From positions 600,430 to 664,429 of the forward strand of contig NZ_PKMC01000002.1 of NCBI RefSeq assembly GCF_002849225.1: a stretch of DNA of 64,000 nt, given 5' to 3'. The notes beneath the pieces were generated by a model. It saw nothing but the letters and a program-made list of their open reading frames with translations. It was not told where the DNA came from and did no database searches. Positions 17,153-26,431 of this stretch are shown here, piece by piece; within the stretch, counting starts at the first letter, position 1, and each line of letters opens with the position of its first letter. The DNA comes from Actinomyces sp. UMB0138 (GTDB lineage: Bacteria; Bacillota; Negativicutes; Veillonellales; Veillonellaceae). Position numbers and translations under genes: made by a program.

Positions 17153-18778
17153 GTGGCAAATTCGCAGCTCAACGCGTCTCAGAGGGCGCGGGACATAGCC
17201 AAGATGGAAGCTGGAGAGATCTTCGACATCCTGGTAATCGGAGGCGGCATAAATGGGGCGGGCATCGCCCTCGAAGCGGCCAGCCGCGGGCTAAGCGTAG
17301 CTCTAATCGAAGCCCAAGACTGGGGCCAGGGCACCTCTTCTAGAACAAAAGGGCTGATCCACGGCGGCATCTCGTGGCTAGAGGACCGCGAAGTACACGA
17401 AATAGCAAAAGTGGCGGCCGAACGTGGCATTATGCTGCAAACCACGACGCCACACCTGGTCAAACTCATGCCCTTTATCTGGCCGGTCGAATTTGGCATT
17501 AAGGATCGCATCCGCCAAATCGGCGTAGCCTTCATCCACGACATGGTGGTCCGCGCCGGAGTGCGGGGAGCCGTGCCGCCACCGCGCACGTGCGGGGTGA
17601 AAGAGGCAGTACGCGCGTTCCCCTCGTTAGCGCGTAGTCCCAGGGCAGGCGCGCTTCGATTCTTTGACGCCGTCGTAACCGACACCCGACTGGTCATCAC
17701 CGTGTTGCGCACGGCGAAACGCTACGGTGCCACGGTGGCTTCGCACGTGCAGGCAACCAAGATACTGCGCGACGCCTCAGGCAAAGTCAACGGGGCAGAA
17801 GTTTCTGATCAACTGCGGCCAGGCCACCGCTTTCGCGTACGTGCCCGCCACACCGTTCTGGCAACCGGCCCCTGGGTAGCCTCCTCGTCCCTGCAGATGT
17901 CACCGGAACTGGCCGACAAGGTACAGCTGCAAAAAGGAGTCAACATTTCTGTGCCGCGCAGTGCCATCCGTGGCTCTACCGGCGCCTACCTAGCTACGCC
18001 CTCGCGCCCAATCACCCTGGTGCCGCGCCGGACCCACTGGATCATCGGCTCCTACTGCCGGCCTTACGACGGCGACAAGTCTCACCCCAAAGTGTTGGAA
18101 GAAGACATTGAGGCACTACTAGAGCAGGTCAACTCCTACCTGTCAGTGCCGATCAGCCGGGCCGACGTGGAATCGGCATGGGCGGGCGTGCGCTATCTGA
18201 TCGTAGACAAGGACCACCCGCAGGGAGCCACCATGCGTTGGCCGTACATTTCCGACGTAGGCTCGGGCATCACGGCAATATTTGGGGGAGCAATGACGCT
18301 CTACCGGCTGACGGCCGAACGCACCATCGACCAAATCATGCGCCACCTAGACAAATGGCGGCCATCGCGCACCGCCAAGCTGCCGCTGATCGGAGCAGCC
18401 GACTACACCAAGATGTGGAACACCCGCTACTCCGTGGCCGCCACCGCCGGACTAGACTCCGTACACATCGCCTCCATGCTGAACAGGTACGGTGACGAGG
18501 TCGAAGACATGCTGGCGCTAATCAAACAAGAACCGGTGCTGGCCGAAAAGATCCCCGGAGCCCCCGAACGTCTAAAAGTCGAAATTGTGTGGGCACTATG
18601 CAGCGAGGGAGCACTCACCCTAACTGACGTCATAGACCGGCGCCTGATGCTGGGCCGGCGCCACCAAGACGCTGGCAAAGAGGCCGCACCAGCCATCGCC
18701 GAAGTGGTGGCTAGGGCATGCAAGTGGAGCGATACAAAAAAGGAAGCCGAACTAGCCGACTTCCTTTCTGCCCACTAA
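17153..18778 (+). CDS. glpD: FAD-dependent glycerol-3-phosphate dehydrogenase
   Basis: A 541-residue flavoprotein that oxidises glycerol-3-P to DHAP at the membrane. The FAD-binding start is FDILVIGGGINGAGIALEAASRG (residues about 24-46), followed by GTSSRTKGLIHGG and the C-terminal GlpD/DAO extension. The GTG start at 17153 follows GAAGGAGGATCC; the ATG at 17093 lies in the lysS hairpin and has no ribosome site. It stands alone without glpK or glpF. It may supply DHAP to the same triose pool as the aldolase product and electrons to a quinone, which fits the PoxB found further on. Its stop overlaps the convergent NYN gene by four bases. Confidence 0.92.
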   Translation: MANSQLNASQRARDIAKMEAGEIFDILVIGGGINGAGIALEAASRGLSVALIEAQDWGQGTSSRTKGLIHGGISWLEDREVHEIAKVAAERGIMLQTTTPHLVKLMPFIWPVEFGIKDRIRQIGVAFIHDMVVRAGVRGAVPPPRTCGVKEAVRAFPSLARSPRAGALRFFDAVVTDTRLVITVLRTAKRYGATVASHVQATKILRDASGKVNGAEVSDQLRPGHRFRVRARHTVLATGPWVASSSLQMSPELADKVQLQKGVNISVPRSAIRGSTGAYLATPSRPITLVPRRTHWIIGSYCRPYDGDKSHPKVLEEDIEALLEQVNSYLSVPISRADVESAWAGVRYLIVDKDHPQGATMRWPYISDVGSGITAIFGGAMTLYRLTAERTIDQIMRHLDKWRPSRTAKLPLIGAADYTKMWNTRYSVAATAGLDSVHIASMLNRYGDEVEDMLALIKQEPVLAEKIPGAPERLKVEIVWALCSEGALTLTDVIDRRLMLGRRHQDAGKEAAPAIAEVVARACKWSDTKKEAELADFLSAH

Positions 18779-19341
18779 ATAATCTTCGTAGGATCAAATT
18801 CATCAAGCGGAATAATGTGCAACCTGGGCAACGGCACCTGGAAAGCATGCATGTCATATTCCATATCAATGATCTCGATGCCCTCATCGACAAAATCGTT
18901 GAAAGCAATAGACAAGAATTCACGGAAACACATGATTCCTACTCTCCTGCCAGCATCCAACAAGTCCTCGACTTGAGGCAAGAAATCGATGTCATGAGTG
19001 CCAAGAATGACGTCGCCCTCGCTCTGATCCAGAATGGCATCCAAAGTGCGCTGAATACCAATGTCGACCACCTTGTCGTTGGGATTGGTGGAAGACAGCG
19101 GTACGGGTGTGTACCCCATCGCAACGAGTGCCTGCACGAACGCCATAGGCAAATGCCCCGAAGAAGCATTCAGGAAAAATAGGGCACGCACTTCGCCGCC
19201 CCACCGCTCGCGGGCATATTCCAGAATGCGATCCCACCGGGGACGTTCTTCTGATTCTGGACGATGGCCAAGAACAGACATGCCTAACGTGGCATCAATA
19301 TTTTCCCCATCAATAACTATGTAAGTTAAATTTTTACCCAT
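18775..19341 (-). CDS. NYN-domain protein (PIN-like RNase fold)
   Basis: A protein of about 188 residues with a NYN/LabA-type domain: YIVIDGENIDATLG at the N-terminus, NPNDKVVDIGIQRTLDAI and GDVILGTHDIDFLPQVEDLLDAGRRVGI, giving the acidic residues (D of IDGEN, D of KVVD, D-x-D of THDID) of a metal-dependent RNase site. The start at 19341 was chosen because the family begins a few residues before the IDGEN motif and because the GH101 promoter must lie between 19341 and 19487; the frame is open back to 19473. Some NYN proteins cleave structured RNA; the target here is unknown. Confidence 0.75.
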   Translation of the reverse strand: MGKNLTYIVIDGENIDATLGMSVLGHRPESEERPRWDRILEYARERWGGEVRALFFLNASSGHLPMAFVQALVAMGYTPVPLSSTNPNDKVVDIGIQRTLDAILDQSEGDVILGTHDIDFLPQVEDLLDAGRRVGIMCFREFLSIAFNDFVDEGIEIIDMEYDMHAFQVPLPRLHIIPLDEFDPTKII

Positions 19342-19486
19342 GCCTTTAAGGCTACTAGTAGCTCGGGCCATATTCATAGGAAAGAAATCATTTCCCGTGC
19401 TCAGTTTCAATTCTTTGCCAAAACCGCTTTCGTCATACAGGTAAGCACAATAGGGTAGTTCCTGAAAAACCATCGAAGGGACAAAG

Positions 19487-22400
19487 ATGTCAACTAAGCC
19501 GAAACAGGCGGGCCGTCTCGCGCGCGCGGGCGGAACCCTGCTTGCAGCCGGAGCTTTAGCGCTATGGGGCGTGAGCCCGGCGCTAGCTGAAGAAGAACCC
19601 CAACCAGAACAAAGCAGCCAGGAAAACGCGGCCAGCCAGGCGCAGGCAGACCAGCCCGCCGAAGATCAGGCCGAGCCAACAGAAGAGGCTGCGGAGTCTG
19701 CGGCAGAGCCGAGCGCGGATCCGGCCCCCGAGCCCTCAGACAAAAGCGCGACGCAGCCAAGGAAAGCTAAAGCAGCGGACTCGTTGACTATCAGCGATGG
19801 CGCCCTCACGGTGGAACTGGCACGCAAGAGCCCGGCCATCTTGAGCTGGCAGGTAAACGACAAGAGCGCACCCGGTGCCGGTCAGAGGATCGAATCGATT
19901 CTGGTTGACGAGCAGGAACAGAAAGTTACCTTCACTCCTGCCAAGACCACGTCCTCGAGCGCCACCTGGGACGTGAGCGTAGACAAACTGGACGTCACGA
20001 TGCAGGCTGTAGCCACCGTAAAAGACGGGACGTTCAAGCTCACGCTTACGAACCTGAAGGACCCCCAGCACAAAGTACACCGGGTGCGGATCCCCGCCCT
20101 CGGCCTGGTGAAAGTAGACCGGGACGGACAGCTCGCCCTGACCCGACTGAGCGTGGATCGGGCGAACAGCGGAGACGTGATCGCCAGTCCGGCCGAACTA
20201 AAACAGGGATCGTATAGATCCTGGCTGGTAGTGCCCACCACCAAGGGCATATCTTTCGGCATGGAATCGAACGCGGTTGACGACGCGACCGCCGACTACC
20301 CCGACAAGAATCTGGCGACCAACGGGCGATGGGACACCCACACCGCCACAGAATCCACCATCTACCCAGGCACCTTCACCTGGCGCGGGGCGGCAGCAAC
20401 CGATGCCATTGGCAATGACGCGGATCCCTGGATTGCAGTAAAGCCAGTAGCGGACGCCAACGAGGACGGCAAGGTTGACTGGCAGGACGGCGCCACCGCT
20501 CTGCGCAGCCTGCGGAAGGCTCCAAACGGCGCCGAAGAAGTACCAACCAAGGTGATCACCCGCATCCCGTTTAATATCGTGTCGCAGGCTACCCACCCGT
20601 TCCTGCGTACTCTAGACGACACGAAGCGAATCGCCCTCGCCACTGATGGGCTGGGCCAGCAGCTGCTGCTGAAGGGCTACCAGGCTGAAGGGCACGACAG
20701 CGCCCACCCCGACTACGCCGGCCACTACAACGAGCGTGCCGGTGGGCTGAAGGATCTGAAGACCCTAGCCGAGGGCGCCAAACGCTTCAATGCGAACCTG
20801 GGGGTGCACGTCAATGTCACCGAATCTTATTCAGAATCCCATAACTTCGGTGAAGACCTATTGAATTGGCCACCACAGGCAGCCTGGGGGTGGATGAACC
20901 AGGCTTATACGATCGACTCGGCGAAGGATCTGGGCACCGCGAAGGTACTGGATCGTTTTGCGCAGCTGCGAAAGGAAGCGCCTGAAAATCTGGATTGGCT
21001 GTACATCGACGTCTATCGCGACTTCGGATGGGAACCCAACAGGTTGGGCGCCGAACTGCAGAAGCAGGGCTGGAAAGTAGGCTCCGAATGGTCTTACTCC
21101 CTGCCCGAAATATCTCTGTGGTCGCACTGGTCTAATGACGAGAACTACGGTGGGCAAAATAATAAGGGCATCGAATCGAAGGTGTTCCGTTTCGTCGAAA
21201 ACTCCCGGCGCGACACCTTTAACCCCGATCCAATTCTGGGTAACACCAACGTGGTCGAGTTCGAAGGATGGACCGGGCACATCGATTACAACCCGTTTAT
21301 TACCAACGTGTGGGAACGGAACTTGCCCACCAAGTTCTTGCAGCGCTCTGCTATCCGCACCTGGGAAGACGGCAAGATCACTTTTGAAAATGGCACGGTG
21401 GCAACCTCGCCGGTGAAGAAGATCGACGGGAAGACGATTCCGACCAACCGGAAGATCACCTACGACGGCAAAACCGTTTACGAGGACGGCGCCTACCTGC
21501 TGCCGTGGACTAACGATCGCCTGTACCACTACAACATCAAGGGCGGTACCACTACCTGGCAGCTGACCGGGGAGTGGGCAAAGGCATCGAAACTGAAGGT
21601 GTACCGACTGACCGACATTGGCCGCGAGGCGGTGGGAACTGTGCCCGTGGTAAATGGGCAGGTCACTTTGAAGGCAGACGCAAAGTCGGCCTATGTGCTG
21701 GATACTCAGGACCGGCAGGTAGATCCGGCCTGGGGCGAGGGATCCGGTATTGCCGATCCCGGCTTCTTCTCGGCGGGACTGAAACACTACGCCGTTACCG
21801 GCGGAGCTAGGGTCGTGCGCACTGATCGAGGCAACTTCCAGGCGGAACTAGGCAAGGACGATTCGTCCATCACTACTACCTTCGAACAGGGCAAACTACC
21901 GGCCGGCACCTACAATGCGTCGGCATGGATTCAAATTGATCCGCGGAAGGCCCGCCAGGTGAATCTTGCGGTGACCGGTGCCGGGGTGAAGGCAGCGGGC
22001 ACTCAGCGAACAGTAAAGGGCGTGCCTACGACTACCCTGAGTTCCACAACGGCGAAGAACTCTACGGCCTCGGATGAAAAACTGGGGACCTACTTCCAGC
22101 GGGCGCGCGTCACCTTTACCACTACCGGCGGCAAGGTGAACTTCACTATCGGAGCGAAGGCAGGCGACGCCACGGTTAGCATCGACGATCTGCGGCTCAC
22201 CTCGTTCACGCCAACCAAGGCACCGAAGAACGCCATTGTTGCCGAAGACTTCGAACACCCGGACGTTGGCTACTGGCCGTTCGTTACCGGCGAGGCCAAT
22301 GCCGGTGGCGACGCGCGCACCCAATTGGCGGAGCGGCATGCCCCGTACTCCCAGCGTGGCTGGTGGGGCAAGAACGATGCTGGCAACGTTGTCGAGGGCG

Positions 22401-23017
22401 GAAAGCTGATTGACAACGTCCTCGACGGCAAGTGGTCGCTGCTGTCGCACGAGGAAAACCCGGGATTGATTCTGCGCACTACCACCGCAACTGTTCCCTT
22501 CCAGAAGGGACACAAATACCGCATTGGTTTCGACTACCAGGTGGCAAGGCCCGACACCTACAAACTGGTGCTGGGAACGGACGTGCCCGGCGAGCAGACC
22601 AAGCGGATCTTCGAGCACAGTTTTGCTCCCACTGACGGGACCAAGCACTTCAGCCATGAAGTGGAAGTTGGCGAGGGCGCATACTGGTTCGGAATCGAAA
22701 AATCTGGCGGCGGTGCACAGTCGGACATGACTATCGACAATGTGCTAGTTGAGGATCTGACGGCTGCAGAGCAGGTTGATCCCGACGAGCCGCAAGGCGG
22801 AGACGACGACCAGGCGGACAAACCCGGTAAGGACGGCCATGATGGGCAGGCCGGACAGCCGGGTAAGGACGGTCACGATGGGCAGACCGTAGTTGGTAAG
22901 GCCGGCCATGCCGGGGCGCTCGCGCATACCGGTGTAGCGGCAACCGCGCTGCTTTCAGTGGCAGGCTTATTGCTCGCGGTGGGAGGCATACTCCTGCAGC
23001 GACGACGCACTAAGTAA
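19487..23017 (+). CDS. Wall-anchored endo-alpha-N-acetylgalactosaminidase (GH101)
   Basis: A 1176-residue surface enzyme releasing Gal-beta-1,3-GalNAc from mucin-type O-glycans. Signal peptide 1-34; Glu/Ala/Pro-rich linker to about 95; beta-sandwich about 100-360; catalytic barrel about 365-650. Asp508 in WLYIDVY is the likely nucleophile and Glu534 in QGWKVGSEWSY the acid/base, matching the pattern of streptococcal GH101, and HWSNDENYGGQNNKGIES follows. Two carbohydrate-binding-like beta domains (about 760-910 and 925-1095) lead to a GKDGHDGQ collagen-like linker and the LAHTG sorting signal. The loop between the two catalytic residues is about six residues shorter than in the pneumococcal enzyme. 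The start has a GAAGGG ribosome site. Confidence 0.93.
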   Translation: MSTKPKQAGRLARAGGTLLAAGALALWGVSPALAEEEPQPEQSSQENAASQAQADQPAEDQAEPTEEAAESAAEPSADPAPEPSDKSATQPRKAKAADSLTISDGALTVELARKSPAILSWQVNDKSAPGAGQRIESILVDEQEQKVTFTPAKTTSSSATWDVSVDKLDVTMQAVATVKDGTFKLTLTNLKDPQHKVHRVRIPALGLVKVDRDGQLALTRLSVDRANSGDVIASPAELKQGSYRSWLVVPTTKGISFGMESNAVDDATADYPDKNLATNGRWDTHTATESTIYPGTFTWRGAAATDAIGNDADPWIAVKPVADANEDGKVDWQDGATALRSLRKAPNGAEEVPTKVITRIPFNIVSQATHPFLRTLDDTKRIALATDGLGQQLLLKGYQAEGHDSAHPDYAGHYNERAGGLKDLKTLAEGAKRFNANLGVHVNVTESYSESHNFGEDLLNWPPQAAWGWMNQAYTIDSAKDLGTAKVLDRFAQLRKEAPENLDWLYIDVYRDFGWEPNRLGAELQKQGWKVGSEWSYSLPEISLWSHWSNDENYGGQNNKGIESKVFRFVENSRRDTFNPDPILGNTNVVEFEGWTGHIDYNPFITNVWERNLPTKFLQRSAIRTWEDGKITFENGTVATSPVKKIDGKTIPTNRKITYDGKTVYEDGAYLLPWTNDRLYHYNIKGGTTTWQLTGEWAKASKLKVYRLTDIGREAVGTVPVVNGQVTLKADAKSAYVLDTQDRQVDPAWGEGSGIADPGFFSAGLKHYAVTGGARVVRTDRGNFQAELGKDDSSITTTFEQGKLPAGTYNASAWIQIDPRKARQVNLAVTGAGVKAAGTQRTVKGVPTTTLSSTTAKNSTASDEKLGTYFQRARVTFTTTGGKVNFTIGAKAGDATVSIDDLRLTSFTPTKAPKNAIVAEDFEHPDVGYWPFVTGEANAGGDARTQLAERHAPYSQRGWWGKNDAGNVVEGGKLIDNVLDGKWSLLSHEENPGLILRTTTATVPFQKGHKYRIGFDYQVARPDTYKLVLGTDVPGEQTKRIFEHSFAPTDGTKHFSHEVEVGEGAYWFGIEKSGGGAQSDMTIDNVLVEDLTAAEQVDPDEPQGGDDDQADKPGKDGHDGQAGQPGKDGHDGQTVVGKAGHAGALAHTGVAATALLSVAGLLLAVGGILLQRRRTK

Positions 23018-23032
23018 TCGGTAGTTTCCGCA

Positions 23033-23063
23033 GTGGCCACCCCGAAAGGGGTGGCCACTTTTT
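23033..23063 (+). terminator. Terminator of the GH101 gene
   Basis: GTGGCCACCCC-GAAA-GGGGTGGCCAC followed by TTTTT, 15 bases past the stop codon: a textbook intrinsic terminator. Confidence 0.95.
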
Positions 23064-23086
23064 GCCCGCGCCTTCGGAGCCAGGGC

Positions 23087-23118
23087 AAAAAAGTGCCCCG
23101 GAGTTTCCTCCGGGGCAC
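23087..23118 (-). terminator. Terminator of pspA
   Basis: Read on the minus strand, GTGCCCCGGAG-GAAA-CTCCGGGGCAC is followed by six T residues, 16 bases past the pspA stop. Confidence 0.93.
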
Positions 23119-23134
23119 TGCTAGCTAGCGGCTC

Positions 23135-23851
23135 TTACTTCTTGTTTTTCAAAGCGGCGAGGCGAGCTTCGACCTCGCTTTGCTGACCCATCTTTTCTAG
23201 CTCTTCGAACTGCGATTCGAAGGAATCCTTCTGCAGTTCGATCTTGCCAGCAGCCTGTGCTTCTTGGCGGCGAATGTTCTCTTCCCACCTGCTGAGTTCA
23301 GAGGTCGGATCCATGACGTTGATGGAGCCCATCGCGTCGTGCACCTTGTTCTGCGCCTCCGCGGTCTTCTGGCGGGCTACCAGCTGGTCACGCCTGGACT
23401 TTAGCTGGTCCAGCTTCAGTTTCATGTCGTTTAGGCCGGACTTTAGCTTCTCGACTACCTGAGTCTGGGAGGCGATCATCGGATCGGCGGTCTTGATTTC
23501 GTCCTCGAACTGCATCTGCTTGGTCAGGGCCATCTTGGCCAGGTTGTCGAATTTGTCGGCCTGGGCAGTGTCGCCGCCGGCACGCAGTTCGTCGGCCTTG
23601 GAAGAGGCAGCTTCCGCCTTGCGACCCCATTCGGCAACGGCCTTAGAGTCTTCTTCGCGGTCGCGCTCGGCCAGGCGCAGGTTTCCTACGGTCTGGGCCA
23701 CTGCATTTTCGGCATCAGCGATGGAGTTGGTGTAGTCGCGGATTAGCTGATCTAGCATCTTTTCGGGGTCTTCTGCCCGATCCAGCAGGGCGTTGATGTT
23801 GGCCTTTGCCAGCTGAGTGATGCGTCCTAGAATCGATTGTTTTTCAGCCAT
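23135..23851 (-). CDS. pspA: PspA/IM30 (ESCRT-III-like) membrane-stress protein
   Basis: A 238-residue, mostly coiled-coil protein of the PspA/Vipp1 family. It starts with the amphipathic segment SILGRITQLAKANINALLDRAEDPEKMLDQLIRDY typical of PspA and ends with ELEKMGQQSEVEARLAALKNKK. It would bind stressed cytoplasmic membrane from the inside. An AAAGGC ribosome site precedes the start. It lies 42 bases behind the TPM-domain gene, so both are probably co-transcribed. Confidence 0.93.
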   Translation of the reverse strand: MAEKQSILGRITQLAKANINALLDRAEDPEKMLDQLIRDYTNSIADAENAVAQTVGNLRLAERDREEDSKAVAEWGRKAEAASSKADELRAGGDTAQADKFDNLAKMALTKQMQFEDEIKTADPMIASQTQVVEKLKSGLNDMKLKLDQLKSRRDQLVARQKTAEAQNKVHDAMGSINVMDPTSELSRWEENIRRQEAQAAGKIELQKDSFESQFEELEKMGQQSEVEARLAALKNKK

Positions 23852-23893
23852 TTCTTGCCTTTCGTGAATGAAAATTGGTTGGAGGAAATATTG

Positions 23894-25903
23894 TCAGAAC
23901 TTGCCGCCGCCGAAGGAGCCACCGAAGCCGCCTCCGCCGCCGAAGCTGCCGCCGCCGAAGCTGCCGCCAAAGCCGCCGCCGGAGGAACCCCAATCAGAGG
24001 AGTCCCAGTCTGAAGAGCCCCAGCTCGAGTGGTGCCCGCCCGAGAGTAGGCCGCCCAGTAGGAATGAGCCAATGTCGATCCCGCCGGCACCCTGGTAGTG
24101 TCCCATGGCGCCTCGCGGCGTGAAGTTGCGCATCTGGTTGATTACTTCCAGGGCATCCTTGTCGGCTTCAGTAACAAGCGTGAGGGCGGTGGTTATGTCT
24201 GTGTTTTCCAGTTGGCGGGCGTTTTCAAGTTTGTTCTTGGCTCCCGACACTAGCGAGCGCAGTTGCACGTCTACCATGCCGCGGTTAGGCGAGATCAGGG
24301 ATTCGGCCTCGGCAATGTGGGACTGCGCGCTCTGCTTGCGGTCCTGGTAGATGCCGGCTTTGCGCTGGTCGCGTTCGTTCTGCTGCCTAATTGGATCCAG
24401 TACGTTGTCGAGGGCGTCCTCGGCGGTGCGAATGCGCTCTGCGGCGGCCAGCGGATCGGCTTTGCCTGCGCGTGCCTGCTGCGCGAATTCGATGGCTGCC
24501 TTTGCTTCGGCAACTAGCGGTTCGAACAGGGACTGGCCGCGTTTTTGGTTTTCGCGGGCCACGTCGTCCAAGTCGGAGCTGATGGAGCCGATGGCCCTAA
24601 GCAGCGATTCGTTGGACTGAGCCAGGTTCTGGCGGGCATTGGTGATGCCCGAAAGGAGGCCGTTCGCTTGGGTGATGGCCCGCCGTGCCAAGTGCAGATG
24701 TTCTACCGCGCTGGCCCGATCGTCTTGTGAAAACGCCTTCTTGCCTTCTGCTACGGTTTGCGCCGCGGAATCCAATAGTGCGTTGGCCTGGTCCACGTTG
24801 TCGTCAATTGAGGAGAGGTTGACTCCGGGGAAGGACAGGTGCAGGTTCTCTAGTTCTGCCTTGGCCGGCTGCAGGTTCTGCCTGGATTCGCCAATGCGTT
24901 TTTCCGCATCCTGCAAGCCTTTGTCGGCCTGCGCCTGGTCGTTGGACAGCTCCTCGAATTCTTGGCGCTTGGCCTGGATGATCTGCAGGGCCGTGTTGGC
25001 ATGCTGGAGTACCTGGTTTGCCAGCGCGAATTTGTCTTGCAGCTGACTCGCCTGATTCATCTGGTTGAGCGTGCCGAGTGCCTGGTCGCGTTCCTTGGAG
25101 GCACTCTGATATGCCGCCTCGAAGGAGTCGGTGCGGGTGGCGCCGAACTGGGCGCGTGCGAATAGGACGTCCTCTTCAGCTGCGCGCACCGCGTTGTCCG
25201 CCTCCAGGGCGACGGAGCCGGCCTGTTGGACTACCTGCTGCATTTGCTCTGGCGAATTGGTGGGTACGCCCTGGCGCTGGCTCGTTACCTGGGAGGGCGA
25301 CTGCTTGCGTCTGCGCGTCATAACTATCAGTCCGATAACCACCACGCCGAAGCCAAGTAGCACGGGTAGGCTGCCCAGCAGCGATATAAGGCCGCTGCCG
25401 CCCGAATGGGAGCTGCCGCCCGGTTCCATGTCTTGCATCTGTTTAGCGGGGCGGATGGCCGCTTCCGCCCAGTTTTCGTTAGACAGTGCCGACACCGCGG
25501 CCTGGTCGATGCTGGATTTTTGCGAACTGGACAGCTCTACCTCGTTGCCGAAGCAAAAGCCGTAATCCCGAGTCTTGACCGCGACCACCATTAGGACGTT
25601 GCGACCTAGCAGCGAAGACTCGCGCATCGTCTGCTCACACCAGGTAGCAGTGGACATGCCCGAGAAGTCGTCGACGAAGACCGCGTTGAAGTTGCCCGCC
25701 TTGGAAGACCGGGTAGCCTGAGCAGCTTCCCTGGCCTCAGCTAGCCCCTGCGAGTCCAATACGTTCGCCTCATCCGAAATCATGCCTTCGATAGGGTAGG
25801 GCTCCTGCGCGGCAGCCCCAGCCGGGAATGCAAACATGCAGGCGGCGCCTGCCGCTAAGACGGCCGCTGCTTTGCGGAGACGGGAAAAGTGCTTCATAAC
25901 CAT
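23894..25903 (-). CDS. TPM-domain membrane protein with coiled coil and Gly/Ser-rich tail
   Basis: About 669 residues: signal peptide (FSRLRKAAAVLAAGAACMFAFPAGAAAQ), an extracytoplasmic TPM (YgcG/TLP18.3) domain at about 35-160, one transmembrane helix near residue 185 (LPVLLGFGVVVIGLIVMTRRRK), a long Gln/Ala/Leu-rich helical region inside the cell, and a tail of GGGFGGSFGG-type repeats. The start is taken at 25903; longer in-frame starts up to 26227 run through the divergent cold-shock gene. A CATACT -10 11 bases upstream suggests a very short leader. It precedes pspA in an apparent operon, which suggests a membrane-stress partner role. Confidence 0.8.
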   Translation of the reverse strand: MVMKHFSRLRKAAAVLAAGAACMFAFPAGAAAQEPYPIEGMISDEANVLDSQGLAEAREAAQATRSSKAGNFNAVFVDDFSGMSTATWCEQTMRESSLLGRNVLMVVAVKTRDYGFCFGNEVELSSSQKSSIDQAAVSALSNENWAEAAIRPAKQMQDMEPGGSSHSGGSGLISLLGSLPVLLGFGVVVIGLIVMTRRRKQSPSQVTSQRQGVPTNSPEQMQQVVQQAGSVALEADNAVRAAEEDVLFARAQFGATRTDSFEAAYQSASKERDQALGTLNQMNQASQLQDKFALANQVLQHANTALQIIQAKRQEFEELSNDQAQADKGLQDAEKRIGESRQNLQPAKAELENLHLSFPGVNLSSIDDNVDQANALLDSAAQTVAEGKKAFSQDDRASAVEHLHLARRAITQANGLLSGITNARQNLAQSNESLLRAIGSISSDLDDVARENQKRGQSLFEPLVAEAKAAIEFAQQARAGKADPLAAAERIRTAEDALDNVLDPIRQQNERDQRKAGIYQDRKQSAQSHIAEAESLISPNRGMVDVQLRSLVSGAKNKLENARQLENTDITTALTLVTEADKDALEVINQMRNFTPRGAMGHYQGAGGIDIGSFLLGGLLSGGHHSSWGSSDWDSSDWGSSGGGFGGSFGGGSFGGGGGFGGSFGGGKF

Positions 25904-26053
25904 ATTGTTGCAAGTATGCTGCTTTTTCGCTGGCCAAGCCGCGCAATTATTCGCAGCTTGCGAAAAGGTTATGGAAGTGATCAGGCGAATATACTTCCTA
26001 GCCCCGCCCTCGGCTATCATTAGATAACGCATAAGAGTACTGAAGGAGTAAAA

Positions 26054-26431
26054 GTGCCAGCTGGCAAAGTGAAGTGGTTTGACGCCGACCGCGGATTCGG
26101 TTTTATCGCGGGCGACGACGGGGCAGAAGTGTTCTTGCATGCCTCGGCTCTTCCCGCCGGTACCACGCATCTGAAGGCGGGTACCAGGGTGGAATACTCT
26201 GTTGCAGATGGGCGAAAAGGGCCGCAAGCATTTGGGCTAACAGTCGAGGCCCCAATGCCTTCCCTAGCGAAGCAGGCCCGGCGTAAGCCCTCGGTCATGG
26301 TGCCCGTTGTTGAGGACCTGATCAAACTGTTGGATTATTCTTCTACGTCGTTGCGCAAGGGACGCTACCCCGCAAATGGGAAAAAGATCGCGTCGGTACT
26401 GCGCGCAGTTGCGGATGATTTTGATGCCTGA
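26054..26431 (+). CDS. Cold-shock-domain protein with C-terminal extension
   Basis: 125 residues. Residues 1-65 are a cold-shock domain with RNP1-like RGFGFIA and RNP2-like VFLHASAL; the remaining 60 residues form a basic extension seen in actinobacterial CspA-like proteins of this length. It should bind single-stranded RNA or DNA. The GTG start has a GAAGGAG ribosome site. The following DUF3027 gene overlaps its end by eight bases. Confidence 0.92.
   Translation: MPAGKVKWFDADRGFGFIAGDDGAEVFLHASALPAGTTHLKAGTRVEYSVADGRKGPQAFGLTVEAPMPSLAKQARRKPSVMVPVVEDLIKLLDYSSTSLRKGRYPANGKKIASVLRAVADDFDA

Noticed and set aside
19342..19473. Longer NYN protein starting at 19473
   Set aside because: It would leave only 13 bp to the GH101 start and no space for a promoter; extra residues do not resemble the family. 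Not fully excluded.
23868..24123. Plus-strand Pro-rich frame (EEPQSEE repeats)
   Set aside because: It mirrors the Gly/Ser-rich tail of the minus-strand TPM protein; composition is an artefact of the repeats.
25904..26227. N-terminal extension of the TPM protein to 26227
   Set aside because: It would overlap the divergent cold-shock gene and place a long non-family segment before a good signal peptide.
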